A stretch of 64,000 bases of DNA from Isoetes taiwanensis (lineage: Eukaryota; Streptophyta; Lycopodiopsida; Isoetales; Isoetaceae): assembly GCA_021234155.1 (NCBI GenBank), contig JAJEKV010000040.1:13672353-13736352 (forward strand), given 5' to 3'. The position numbers and the translations under genes were made by a program. Shown here one piece after another: positions 12,171-22,720 of this stretch (its first letter is position 1; each line of letters starts with the position of its first letter). Under the pieces are notes generated by a model. The model saw only the letters and a list, made by a program, of their open reading frames with translations, was not told where the DNA came from and made no database searches.

Positions 12171-13815
12171 TGTGACGGTCCAGGGGAATATACGCCATAA
12201 ATACGTATATTCCTGGATCCGTCACCATACAAGTCTATCTTCATAGCCTTGTATACCATAGATTGTGGCACTAGGGGGCATGGCTAAGATATTCTCATAA
12301 CTTAGCCAACCATAGGTTAAGCCATTATCCACGTGGCCTTAACCTATTGGGGCACCGCCACACAGGACTCACCCGATTGATGCCACGTGGCATCCTAGGT
12401 GGACCTAACTTATATAGGCATAAACCCTAACCCTAGACCTCTTTCCAGCCCTAGCACCCAGAGACTCACCTATTCGTTCGAAACCTCGTTTCGAACATCG
12501 TTTGCTGTGGCATAGACTGGTGCAGCAGCCCCAGCAGAGTAGACTCGTTCTTGGAGTAGGAGCGGCATCTCGTGAGTCGGAGACCATGGAGGCACACGGA
12601 TCTGGAGGGAGAGCTTCAGGAGCAGGTATGTAGGATAGTGGTTGTGATAGCTCATCTGGAAATTAGCATTCCAGATATGCTAGTATTTTGTATCTAGAGT
12701 AGAGCCATCCTAGAACCCATATTCAACATCTTGAACCCTAATCAAGGAACCCTAACCATTAGTTAGTTGTATGATTAGGTTAAGATGTTCTTCTTATGAT
12801 TATTCTCATGATGTGATGATTATGTGATGATGGTTGATCATGTTTGCTCCTCTTGTATTGGGAAGGGGGGTAGAGACCTAGAGCCATATGTAGTATGCTC
12901 CTAGAGTAGATCCCTTAGTTCCTATTAGTTGCGGCCTGTGCATAGGAGCCCACCAGGCTATCGAGGCTATGATATGACTCAGCACCACATAACGGGCTAG
13001 AGGAAATGTGGAGGGAGGATCCCTGGCGAGTGGGGGCCTTCGGGGGATCCCATAGTGGGCTAGGCTTATGGTCGGTCACTCACGGTGGGGCGAGCATGGG
13101 TTCGACACCTCCTAGGGCAATGGTGTCGCCCTGCCTCTCGAGAGCTGCAAGCGTTGGCTTGGCTCTCGTTTTGGGGGGTTAAGTCGGGTACGAATCGTGT
13201 GTCGCCACGATTCTCTAGCCGCCCACGGAACCTCTAGACCCTGGGAAGGGGAGATGCAACCCTTCCTGCCTCATGGGACCCGGGAGATGCAACACGAGTA
13301 GTCGATGGGTGATGCCATGGGATTGCGTGATCAGGAAGGCTAGAGTCATGCGTGAGCCTGATTTAGCCCATCCGCAAAGTATGCACGGGGAGGGGCGGAT
13401 GGAGTGGTCAACCCTAGCCATTTGTTCTATGCCAGCCCTCGCCATTGCCATGACTCGGGTTCCGCTCTATCTTGAGGCCTAGCGGTCCGGTCATCCTCCT
13501 TACGAAGTCCGAGCGGGTAGGAGCTCTCATGTTTTATGGTTCGTGATTATCATCTTTGCCTTGGTTTATGAGTGATGCACTACCCTTCGAGGTAGTATTT
13601 GTATATGTTGATGCTAGTTCTGACGTGTTATCGCTTCCGCTGTTATAGGAGCCCATAGGGGAAGGGCACGCAAGACACCTTCGTGTTCCCTTCCCGCACT
13701 AAGAGTTACCTCAGAGTGCGGGGTAGACGAAGGGCCCATGCGGTTGTTGAGCCGGATGGGGGATTTCCTGCCGAGTGTACGGCCGGGCGCCGTACGTTTA
13801 GCAGGGAGCGTCACA
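12171..13815 (+). repeat. Gypsy copy 1, 5' LTR
   Basis: 1,645 bp; begins TGTGACG and ends CGTCACA, a 7-bp inverted terminal repeat. It has the same length as the 3' LTR at 26573-28217. Differences between the two cluster in 13000-13500, where many are one- or two-base gains and losses near CG-rich spots. Diverged copies occur at 33868-35495 and, inverted, at 31768-33329. Confidence 0.95.
12411..12435 (+). promoter_or_regulatory. LTR TATA box followed by a double telo-box
   Basis: TATATA at 12411-12416 is followed within 10 bp by AAACCCTAACCCTA (12422-12435), two plant telomere-type units. The pair is kept in the 3' LTR (26811-26835) and in copy 2 (TATATT at 34108 and AAACCCTAACCC at 34119). 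Telo-boxes (AAACCCTAA) near transcription starts are known from plant ribosomal-protein and histone promoters; the regulatory role here is inferred. Confidence 0.6.
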
Positions 13816-13816
13816 A

Positions 13817-13828
13817 TGGTATCAGAGC
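13817..13828 (+). other. Primer-binding site (tRNA-iMet)
   Basis: TGGTATCAGAGC, one base after the 5' LTR end, matches the site complementary to the 3' end of plant initiator methionine tRNA. The same 12 bases follow the LTRs at 35497-35508, and inverted at 31755-31766 and 44098-44109. Confidence 0.95.
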
Positions 13829-14292
13829 GATGTTCTTGGTTGACCAAGAACTAGCACTGACCATAACCATGAAGTAGTCTAACAGGCCTATAGGGGTGTG
13901 AAATAAACATTTCCACCATCGAACCGCGAAAATGGGGGAAAAATTTTTCTCCTAGGTAGTGGGTCAGGACTTAGGTTAAGTGTTAGACGAAAGTTGAGTG
14001 AGTCAAACTCATCTTCTAGTAAATTTGGAGTGAAAATTATGCATCTGCATCAAATTTCACCTAAAATGGGTCGAAGAATCATGCCAATCGGAGACCCAGG
14101 TGAAAAATGGCGCAAATTCATAAATTGCACTTCGAACCATTAGAAAAATTCGAAAATTTAAGTATAATATCAATTAATATAGATTTAACATATACATTAA
14201 TAATTAAATAATTACTAAATATGGTGTAATTAATAAGGGGGGCTAATAAATAGGGGTAATTATGGTGGGAGAATATTCCTAGAGACCCTCCT

Positions 14293-14300
14293 TTTAAATA
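14293..14300 (+). promoter_or_regulatory. TATA-like box before the H3-like gene (copy 1)
   Basis: TTTAAATA lies 95 bp before the ATG at 14388 and is followed by a pyrimidine-rich leader (CTCTCTCTCC...). Copy 2 has TTTAAATA at 35974-35981, 99 bp before its ATG, with a similar leader. Equal placement in both copies suggests an internal promoter rather than sole dependence on the LTR. This is an inference. Confidence 0.45.
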
Positions 14301-14387
14301 TCTGACACCTCATTCTCTCTCTCCAACCCTTCACCTTCACCTCTCTCTTGCTCAGCCTTTCGTCACCCATTTTCTGAACCATAAGAT

Positions 14388-15485
14388 ATGGCTCGCACCA
14401 AACAGACAGCCAGGAAGCCAGGACAGCGGCCTACACTTTCGATGGCGCACTTAGCAGCGGGACGCCATGTGAAGAAGATCCCGGAGCACCTCCGACCCAA
14501 GAAAGGGGAAGAGGAGCTTCCCCCCAGCAGCAGCAGCGGCGGCGATACGTATCATGATGCCGAGGAGAGCCCCAGCAGCAGCTCGTCATCGGGAGGCACA
14601 CAGAGAACAGATGAGTCTCACCGCCGGGCCCTGACACCGAGGTGGAGGAACAGTGGAAGAACGAGGTGGAAGAGTAGCACCACCACTGCATCGACGGCGG
14701 GCCCCTTCAAAAAAAAAAGAAGGGGAAGGAAAAGTCAAGGAGTGGCCTGTGAGGAGAGGGCCGCCAGGAAGAAGCGGGAGCGGGAGAGGGAGCTGAGGGA
14801 GCAGGAGAGGCGGACCAAGAGGAGGAACGACGGCCCTCGCCGGACCGTCGTTATAGAAGAGGCCCGGCCGGAGGAGGAGCACCAAAGTGAGGGCTTAATT
14901 GAGACGAGGAGGAAGAAGAGCGGTGAGGGGGACCCCGACGCCAGGGCCACCCTACCCCTGGTGGGCCGGAACCACCTAAGGTGGTGAAGAAGCAAAAGGT
15001 AGGGGAGCGGGCATTCAGACTCCTGCCAGGACCGCCGAAGTTTAAGTTTGAAGATGGTGGTGATATAGGAGTACCTTCGCTGGACGAGGTACAATGAGTG
15101 GTATTGCCAGCAGGAGGTGCAGTCGTGGAGGGCGGCAGGCCAAAGAAGAACCAGCCCAAGCCACCCCCACCTAGACCGGAAAAACCCAAGAGGGTTCACC
15201 ACGGGCGAATAGCACATCGCCGGGTGTTAGGGGAGATTCGGCACTTCGGATGTGCACGAATCTCGATAAGGAAGGCCCTTGGCGTCTCCTTAGAGAGGTT
15301 TTGCAGCAGTTCCGGACCGATTATAGGGTTACCCCTCTAATGACCCGGGCTCTGCAAGAGGCTTCCGGGCGCGAGCTGGTCCAGCTCTTGAGGAAGGGAA
15401 CCTCTGCGCTATCCATGCTAAGAGAGTTACCCTTATGCCCAAGGATATTCACTTAGCACGAAGGATTCGCAGAGAGAGGCCTTAG
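14388..15485 (+). pseudogene. Histone H3-like gene in the retrotransposon (copy 1, frameshifted)
   Basis: The protein begins MARTKQTARK; residues after Met equal the first nine of canonical histone H3, including K4 and K9, but S10 is replaced by Pro. A long insertion follows: IPEHLRPKK, a Ser/Gly tract, and a Lys/Arg/Glu-rich helix-like stretch. The first frame ends at 14987. After frameshifts (about 14950 and within 15230-15400) the other frames give a histone fold: [29 protein letters not shown], and at 15399-15482 [16 protein letters not shown] followed by [11 protein letters not shown] and a stop. This C-terminus differs from canonical H3 at only a few positions and has the H3-type MPKD; CENH3 often has MQKD. 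There are no introns. No function is possible from this copy as it stands. Confidence 0.92.
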
Positions 15486-16171
15486 GCCTCAAATTTTGTA
15501 AATTTTGTTAGGAAAGCTAAATTTTCATGTAACTATGTTTCTTATTAATATAAAAGTTATTTTCCCTCTATAATTAGAAAAATGTTGTATGCTTGAAATA
15601 TAGGAAATAGAACCCAATTGTGGTAGAATTCTTCATAGCATGTCTAGAAACACCCTAGAAATCATGACTACAACAAAATTTTGGCAAAAAAATCATCAGA
15701 AAGGCTGAAAATCGGGCCAACCGGGTGAAACCGCGCCTAGGGCCTCTGCGTTCGACGCAGCGCTGCGGATTCTGGATTCACCCGACTGGGCCCAAAATCA
15801 TGCTTTTAGATGTCAGTTTTGCTCAAAATAAGTTGCTAGTTAGGTTAGAATTGGCCCAATTAGCCATATTAGCATCTTCCAATTCCCTAAATTGACCAAA
15901 AATTGGCCAAAAACAGGCCAACCGGGTGAGACCGCCAAACGCTGCGTCAAGGCCCAGGACGCTGGAGGCCATCCTGCTGATTCACCCGGTCATCTGCCAT
16001 CTTTGAGCCAAATTAGCCAAATTTGATCCAACAAATTGCCATGTAGTGTTTCTTGCTTTGTTTTGCTTAAGTTTGCACTTCATGGTAGTTCATTTGGACA
16101 CCCAGAGCCATAGAACCAAGGTCGTCTTGGGTAGGCACCTTTTTGCACGAACCCCGAGGTCACCCATAGTC
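15486..16171 (+). other. Spacer between H3-like gene and second gene, with repeated hairpin motifs
   Basis: Non-coding. Two successive units (about 15705-15790 and 15915-15995) each run from 'ccaaccgggtga' to 'ttcacccg', so the ends of each unit can pair as a stem around a GC-rich loop containing 'gctgcg'. Copy 2 has an equivalent series at 37400-37850. Possible roles include RNA structure for internal initiation or packaging; none is demonstrated. Confidence 0.55.
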
Positions 16172-16180
16172 TATAAAAAT
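16172..16180 (+). promoter_or_regulatory. TATA box before the second gene (copy 1)
   Basis: TATAAAAAT lies 123 bp before ATG 16295. Copy 2 has TATAAAAG at 38026, 117 bp before its ATG, in conserved surroundings ('catagtcTATAAAA..ggtctcatttgcc'). This suggests an internal promoter for the second gene. Confidence 0.55.
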
Positions 16181-16802
16181 AGGTCTCATTTGCCATTTTT
16201 CCTTTCTACGTAACTCCGCTCCCAGACCCTTAGGGCGATTTTTCAACCTCCAATCGATCCTTGCAAGCCATTTTCTACACCCTTTCCTCGCTAAATGGCG
16301 CCCAAAGAACTTTGAGAGGTGGTACAATGTCGCCACCACATCCATCGCCTTCACCTCAGATCAAGCCTTCTCTCAGGTTTGATCACTTGTTTGATCTTCA
16401 TGCAACCTTGACTAGAACACCCTACTACACGGACATTATGTGCCAATATGACCAGCAGGTCCTGCCTTGGGAAGTTAGACTGCCTCCTAGGGGAGGGAAT
16501 TGGGTTTCTCTTGAGACACTTACCCAAGCCTTAGGTCGAGAATTGGCAGGATCCAAAGGCAAGAAGCAGCTATGGGATAGGACTAGGACCATGCCCGATT
16601 ACATGACCTGCAGACATAATATGTAGCACAATAACAGGGGGTTACTTTTAGATTTTTATACGTTTTTTCACATGGTTTTTCTATGATTTCGTTGTTGTAT
16701 TCGTTGAGGTGTACTAAATAGTATTTCTAGAGTGCACCCTTTATGGGCCGTTGATTTTTGTTGGTTGGAACAATCCGAGGGTTGTTGTCTTTCTCTGCAT
16801 GT

Positions 16803-17045
16803 GTTTGTGCATGAACACATGCACATGCACACACATGCACATGCACACACATGCACATGCATGTGCACATGCACAGCGCAGTGTTTGTGCATGAACACTG
16901 CGCATGTGTATGCATGTGCATGTGCACATGCATGTGCATGCGTGTGCATGTGCATGTGCGTGCAAGTGCATGTGCATGTGCATGTGTATTGTGCATGTGC
17001 AAGTGCAAGTGCAAGTGCATGTGTGCATGTGTGCATATGCATGTG
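16803..17045. repeat. CACATG/CATGTG microsatellite with an inner palindrome
   Basis: Alternating hexanucleotide-type repeat (GCACATGCACAC...GCATGTGCATG), strictly alternating purine and pyrimidine over long runs, with a GCGCAGTGTT ... AACACTGCGC inverted repeat near 16875-16905. The left half is CACATG-oriented and the right half CATGTG-oriented, so the tract can fold on itself. The His/Cys/Met-rich frames on both strands are repeat artefacts. Confidence 0.9.
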
Positions 17046-17758
17046 TACTTGCCCTCTTGGATTCTTATTGCCGGAGTGGATTTTACTACCACGAGATGGA
17101 TTTTTTGCTCACACTTACAAAGGTATTTGTTTTTTAATGTTTCTTCAGTTAGCATAATGTTTTTTTTTACAAGGTATTGGTTTCCTGATTCTACAATGTA
17201 GTGCTGCAAAACCCTTTTTTGTTTAATTCCTTCCTAAGATTTGCTGCAGATTCAAAAAGAGTTTAGAGTTTAGGCCCTATGTTTGCTTCCAACTCTTGGA
17301 TATTCCTGGCTGCCGAATTGTTCATAGCAGCCAGCCTTTAGCTTCAATCAACAAACGGATTCTTATGCACACAACAGGCGGATTATTCCACGCCCTTTTC
17401 GATGTCACGTAGATCAGTCAAACAGTGGCCACAAGAATGCATTTATATTGTAGGTTTGGAACTTTAATCGAACCATAAGGTGAGTCATGCATTACCTTTA
17501 AGCTAGAGATGGAGCATCCAAAATCATAATGGTGTCATTGTGAAAGAGAAATAGTTGTAGCGGAAGTAACAATATGTAGCATAATAACAGGGGGTTTTCT
17601 TTGTATTGCAAACTTTATAACTTTCAGAATAATGGGATCAATCTGCTCTATCTTTATTGTAACTTTTACTTATGTTCTATTTGCTTTATTGTGATCAAAT
17701 TCAAAAGCTACAGATGAAAGCCTCAAATGAATTCTAGTTACGTGCAAAATACAATTAT

Positions 17759-18319
17759 GAGGCATCCAACATATAAAAATTAAATCCCCAACACATAACA
17801 ACCATTGACATTAACAACCAACACATAACTACCATTGACATTAATTAACACAACCATTGGGTCCAACACATTTAAATTAAAATCCCCCTTAAACCCCCTT
17901 TGGTTTGGGTGCATATTCATACGGGGGGTGACTCTGGGCAACGAGAGCTGTTGGATAGGCATATTCACCTCTTATTCCTTAATCTAAACCGTACGTAAAG
18001 TTCCTCGTTTGTGGGGTATGCAAGTACAAAATTTGCTATACTGTATAACAAGATTTGCAAAATACTATAAGATTTCAAGCGGAATACTATATGGTGTTGA
18101 TTTCGTACGTGCAAAATACAATTATGAGGGCTCTCGCTGCCCTACGTCACCCCCCGTGTGAATATGCACCCAAACCAAAGGGGGTTTAAGGGGGATTTTA
18201 ATTTAAATGTGTTGGACCCAATGGTTGTGTTAATTAATGTCAATGGTAGTTATGTGTTGGTTGTTAATGTCAATGGTTGTTATGTGTTGGGGATTTAATT
18301 TTTATATGTTGGATGCCTC
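17759..18319. repeat. Foldback element with 190-bp inverted arms
   Basis: Left arm 17759-17948 (gaggcatccaacatataaaa...) and right arm 18130-18319 are reverse complements with only a few mismatches near the inner ends; the loop is 181 bp. The phrase 'cgtgcaaaatacaattatgag' occurs just outside the left arm (17741-17761) and again at the inner border of the right arm (18110-18129). No transposase. Resembles a foldback-type or MITE-like DNA element. Confidence 0.92.
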
Positions 18320-19536
18320 AATAGGCATAGGTACCTTTCAGCTCAGACAGCCCTTGCCCTCTTCATGCACTATAAGTCAATCAACAAAGTAGGGGAACCC
18401 TCTGTTCAGCCCTTAGACTTAGCGCCACTTGATACCCGTAGAGCCCAGGATCAAATCCTGAATATAGAATCCTCCGCCTACGAATATTATGGCACGACGT
18501 CGGGGGCACCATCTCTACAGATCCATGAAGACTACGAGCAGCTAGGGGAGCAGAACCCAGAATAGGAGAGCAGGGAGGCAACAAGAATGCGGAGGTACGC
18601 GTCGAGGCACGACGACGACATGAGAACAGTACCACACCCACCCACCGGCATCACGGCCACACCGATAGTCATCGACGGGGAGGAGTACATTTTTGCGAAT
18701 GACATCCTCAACTTGTCCTACTGTCAGGAACAGGGTCTTCGAATCGACGAGCTCTTGGGCATGATAGCACATGGGAAGAGCACAGACCTCATCGACTACT
18801 CATACCAGGAGATTCCAAGGAGTCTGGCGGAGAGACACTCTTATCTTTGGAGAGACAATGTCCGGATATAGCAGCCCTATCGCCAGATAAGGGAGATCTA
18901 TCGACATGCCAGGAACCTATCATCTCGTGAGGAGGAGTTCCAAGAGATAGAGAGCACACTCTACAAACGGGGAAGGGCCCAAGCTCAAGCCGACCCGATT
19001 CGAGCCGGGAGCATGAGGGAAGGGTCCAAAGCAAAGATCAACTTGGACAACGCAACCAAAGATGTGGAGGGATCATGAAGACCTTATGGCGGTGGATGCC
19101 TACGGCGGCGTAGCTCAAAGGAAGGGCACTGGATCGCGAGGCGTAGGGAAGGGCACGGCACTTCGCTACTATCTTCCAGCCCTCAGCCAAGGGCAAATGA
19201 TAGTCTTCCACAAGGAGTTCAGCCCAAGGGGGGAAGAATCCGTGGCACTTCTCATCTAGCACTTCCCGGGCCGGCAAAGACTCGAAGATATACGCCCATG
19301 CCGATCACATCATTCTTTTCAACAGGCGGTCAAGGCCCATTGCCTCGACTTTATGAGAGGGCACCTTAGGGATGCAACACTTTCGGTGGTAGCAAAGAAT
19401 AAAGACAGAACTCCCGGAAGGAGATGGCCCGAGCACTTGAAGGAAGATCGACGAGGAACATCTTGCGCAACCTCGGCAAAGGCCTCCGATTCAGGGATGT
19501 CAAGAACTTCTTCAGGCTTTCGGGAGGCCACTGAAT

Positions 19537-19797
19537 AATTGTGAAATTTTCTTAAGTTTTGTGCTAAATGTTTCTTTACCCATTGTGCTAAGATATATCT
19601 ACCTTATCATGTAATCCTTAATGACTATTAACTGTTTTGTCAATGTAAGGCTTTGTATGATTTCTTATAACTAAAGATAATTCAATTGCAAGTAAAATTG
19701 ATCAACATCTAACCCAAATAAAATGTATTGATGATCAATCCTTGCAGCAAGGAACTCAAGTGCAGGATCTCAAGACCAGCACCGACCACGCAATTGG
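19537..19797 (+). other. AT-rich spacer between second gene and gag (copy 1)
   Basis: Non-coding and AT-rich; similar to 39664-39900 in copy 2. It probably holds the 3' end of the second gene's transcript and the leader of gag. Confidence 0.4.
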
Positions 19798-19805
19798 GTA
19801 CCAAG

Positions 19806-20975
19806 CAGTGTTGTCACGTACGTCCTGTACAAGTACGGTACTAGACGTACACAAGCGTACAGGACGGTTACAAGACGTTGGGAGCTCAAAGTACGTTAAG
19901 TACGTTTTTTCAATTTTGTTTAGTACGTGTATAGTACGTTAAGTACGTACAATACGTCTAGTACGTTTAGTACTCCTGCCAAATGTTAAATTTTCATAGT
20001 TATGCTACATGACCTTGGACTTTGCTACCAATGACAGATTTGTAGATCTCTTTGCATTACTATTAAGTATATATGAAATTGCACTTATTCATACTAAACG
20101 GAAACTATATTCATAGAAACCTGTATTGCACACAGCACTTTTCCCACAATAGAGTTTCGTCCGGAGGCATTTTTGTCAATCAAAGTCACTGCAAAATGTG
20201 CATATCAGTTTAGAAAGAAGCTACGGTGTAAATCGATCTATTTTTTTTGTACTTACCCAACACCGGCTTTCAAATAAATCTTTGGATGGCTTTCAAGTAG
20301 ACACCGGTAGTGGAAGTTCAAGTTTATGACAAGCCGCGAAAAAGGCGTAAAGTCGATAGAGCTCAAGAACTTGGAGATTTCTCTCGCGGACCGTTGCTAA
20401 ATTGTGGTCGTGACCTAGAATGCTAGGTTTGGTTACTTTTCCCTCTTTTAATTTTTTATCTTTTTTAACAATTTGGAAGGGCAAAGCCATTTGAATTGTT
20501 GTTTGGACTCTTGTTGAATCATGAATCGTGAAAAACTCTCTATTGGATCTAAAACCATATGATTTTCTACATTAACATCATTCGAATGTTAAACTATCAC
20601 AAAAAATACATGAAAGCAACATCACGACTTGTGAGCTTGATATTTGAAAGAAATTAAATGAATTATTTCTTATAACTTGGTATTAACTTGGCAAATAGTA
20701 TATTAACTTGGTAAAAATGATGTATTTCTCCCTAGCAATTGGCCTAAAGGGGTGCAAGGAGAAGTAAGGGGCATATTGTACTAGTTGCTCCACTAGACAT
20801 GTTAAGTACCTTATTAGGACGTTAAGTACGTCCTGTACAAGTACTTGTGATAAGTACGGTACTTAAAAATTTTCATCGAACTTTTGCAGTTTTTTTTCAT
20901 GTACAGTACGTCTGGTACGTTTCATGAGGTACTAGACGTCCATAAAGGATACGTACGCGTACGTAAACAACACTG
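19806..20975. mobile_element. Non-autonomous hAT-like transposon (1,170 bp)
   Basis: Bounded by the 8-bp target duplication GTACCAAG (19798-19805 and 20976-20983). Ends are CAGTGTTGT...ACAACACTG, and the inverted similarity extends into CGTACGT. Both subterminal regions (about 19815-19975 and 20810-20965) are packed with TACGT/GTACGT/ACGTAC motifs, as expected of hAT transposase-binding repeats. An 8-bp duplication with a CA(G)TG-type end is typical of the hAT superfamily. There is no transposase; a 65-codon minus-strand frame at 20293-20490 has no recognisable domain. Copy 2 lacks this insertion, which confirms the ends. Confidence 0.92.
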
Positions 20976-20984
20976 GTACCAAGG

Positions 20985-21990
20985 AACTTGTTTGGCAGAG
21001 AACAAGAAGATTTTGAGCAGGATATGTCACCAGAGGCAGTCAACGCAAGATTGGTGCAGATGAGGAACCAAATGCAACATCTCATCAACTGGGCGACACC
21101 TCTCATGAATGCACAGGAAGATGGTCCTCCACCTCCACCTTGTTTTCCGGGTGGTGACGAAGTCCCTCAGCAGGAAGGGGAGGGCAACCAGGGGAATGTC
21201 AAGGATAGGAGAAGGAAGAGGAGAACCAAGAGTCCATCATCATCTAGCTCCAGCTCATCAGATAGCTCTTCCAGTGAGGACACCGTCCGGGTCCAAATCG
21301 GGCACACCTAAAGCAAGGAAAAGAGCAAGAAAGACAGATGACTATCGAAAAAAGGTGGATAGTGCTATGAGCGGTGTATGGAAGACAAGGAAGCCCTCGC
21401 CGGTTCTCGGGAAAGACAGATCGGGCATCGAGGGTGAAGCATGGCTTGATGAAATGGAAGAATTTGGCAACTCATACGGTATGATGAAAGACAAGGACAT
21501 AGGGAAAGTTGCTACTGCCTAACCTTATTGGACCCAAGCAAGGATCTGGTGGAAGGGATATGCTAAGTCCAACAAGTGAAGAGAAACAATTGCAGTGTTT
21601 AAGACCTTCAAAGAAGGCTTTCCCAGCTAAAGCACTATGTGCCAAGGTCTCATACTAGTAGACGATTCGCCGATTTTTACGTGTTGAATCGTGGTAGCTT
21701 ATCGCTGGCTAAGTATATCGAAGAATTTATGAGGCTCAGCCGCATGTTCTCGAGTCGAGAGAGGCAAGCCGTGGATACTTACATTGAGGGGTTGAACAAA
21801 GAATATCAAGAGGCTTGTTAGAGCAATCAACCCAAGTCAGCTTGCACAGGCGAAGATAAAGCTATAAGTTTAGAAGAGGCACCAAAGAACTCAAAGCAGA
21901 GAAGCAATCAACCTTCGTGGGTAAGAGTTCAGGATGATCAGGGACAATATCGGGGTAAGCAATCAGCAGCCTACACCATCGTGGGAGTCA
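20985..21990 (+). pseudogene. Gypsy copy 1 gag, frameshifted
   Basis: Gag forms the virus-like particle. Frames show NARLVQMRNQMQHLINWATPLMNAQEDG, a Pro-rich then Lys/Arg/Ser-rich linker, then VDSAMSGVWKTRK, GEAWLDEMEEFGNSYGMM and (different frame) the conserved Retrotrans_gag stretch FADFYVLNRGSLSLAKYIEEFMRLSRMF and VDTYIEGLN. Copy 2 (39994 onwards) is colinear. At least four frameshifts occur. The start is uncertain because the hAT insertion lies next to the probable leader. Confidence 0.88.
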
Positions 21991-22720
21991 GCAAAGAAGG
22001 TAAGGGTCGAGCAAAGCTTTTGGGGACCGTGAAGCCACGTAATGCATCACCGGCTCTTAAGCCGTCTCCTAGACAACTTCCGGAAGGAAAAGAGACAGAA
22101 TGCATTGAGAAAAAGCTATGCCAGGTGTGCTTCCAGCCGTGGCACCGAACACATGATTGTCCATTCGTCATGCAAATCGGCCTTGGCGTAATCTTGATTG
22201 GGACTCCCCAACGAAGAGGGACGAGGACTACGACCAGCCGGGAGGGGGAGGGACTTCATAGATGGTGAGTGCCACATATGTGCAAACATTGAGACGGGTG
22301 ATATAGAGAATCACCAATCTGTCATCATTTGCGGACGGATCATAGATAGTAATCCTTATGTAGTCCTCATAGATACGTAGCTCTCATAATTTTGCATCTC
22401 CTAGATTGGTCGCTCTAATGAAGAACAAGGTATTGAAGTCTAAGCCAAGGCCAAGAGGCTATGGCAAAACGGCGCCATTCGGCACACTAAGGGGAGGAGG
22501 ATCACCTTTGACATAGACCTTAGTGGGGCTAAGTGGATGGGATGGGAGAAGTCATGGACATCGGAAGATATGATCCGATAGTGGGGATGGAATTTTGAAA
22601 GCCCAAAGCCATGATTGATTGCGACGGAATGAAGTCACCATGACGGCACGCACGGGCAAGCAAGTTGATAGTGAAAGGTAAGAAGCTAGATTCTCCTATG
22701 CAAAGGTATTTCTTTGAAGC
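21991..22720 (+). pseudogene. Gypsy copy 1 nucleocapsid knuckle and protease, degenerate
   Basis: The CCHC knuckle is CQVCFQPWHRTHDC (near 22120-22161); the usual Gly before His is Trp here. A protease follows: VVLIDT near 22358 is interrupted by a one-base loss where copy 2 reads DTGSSHNF. The region matches 41066-41700 of copy 2 with numerous small deletions. Confidence 0.82.

Larger units (their letters stand above)
16621..18319. mobile_element. 1.7-kb insertion in the second gene of gypsy copy 1
   Basis: Copy 2 reads straight across this point ('agcacaataggcatag', 38445-38460), while copy 1 has 1.7 kb between 'cagacataat' and 'aataggcatag'. AAT on both sides may be a 3-bp target duplication. 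The left end 'atgtagcacaataacaggggg' is repeated internally at 17575-17597, and a related 'atgtagcataataac' occurs twice near 53593 and 53743. The right end is the outer end of a foldback. Class undetermined. Confidence 0.75.
16295..19536 (+). pseudogene. Unrecognised second gene of the gypsy family (copy 1, interrupted)
   Basis: The start ATGGCGCCC at 16295 matches copy 2 (38143). The frame shifts early. The first part shows FDHLFDLHATLTRTP, CQYDQQVLPWEV and LWDRTRTMPDYM up to about 16620, where a 1.7-kb insertion breaks it. It resumes at 18320 with INKVGEPSVQPLDLAPLDTRR, PIVIDGEEYIFANDILNL, LRIDELLGM and IDYSYQEIP, then TMWRDHEDLMAVDAYGG-like and YYLPALSQGQMIVFHKEFSP segments in changing frames. 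It ends near 19536 after a basic tail. About 500 residues in the intact form. There is no membrane segment or enzyme motif I recognise, so it does not look like an envelope. Function unknown. Confidence 0.75.

Noticed and set aside
14431-15217. Minus-strand open frames opposite the H3-like gene
   Set aside because: Ser/Pro/Leu-rich shadows of the Lys/Glu/Ser-rich insertion on the plus strand.
16668-17209. Several overlapping His/Cys/Met-rich open frames on both strands
   Set aside because: They are translations of the CACATG microsatellite; no start context, no family, and all frames are open for the same trivial reason.
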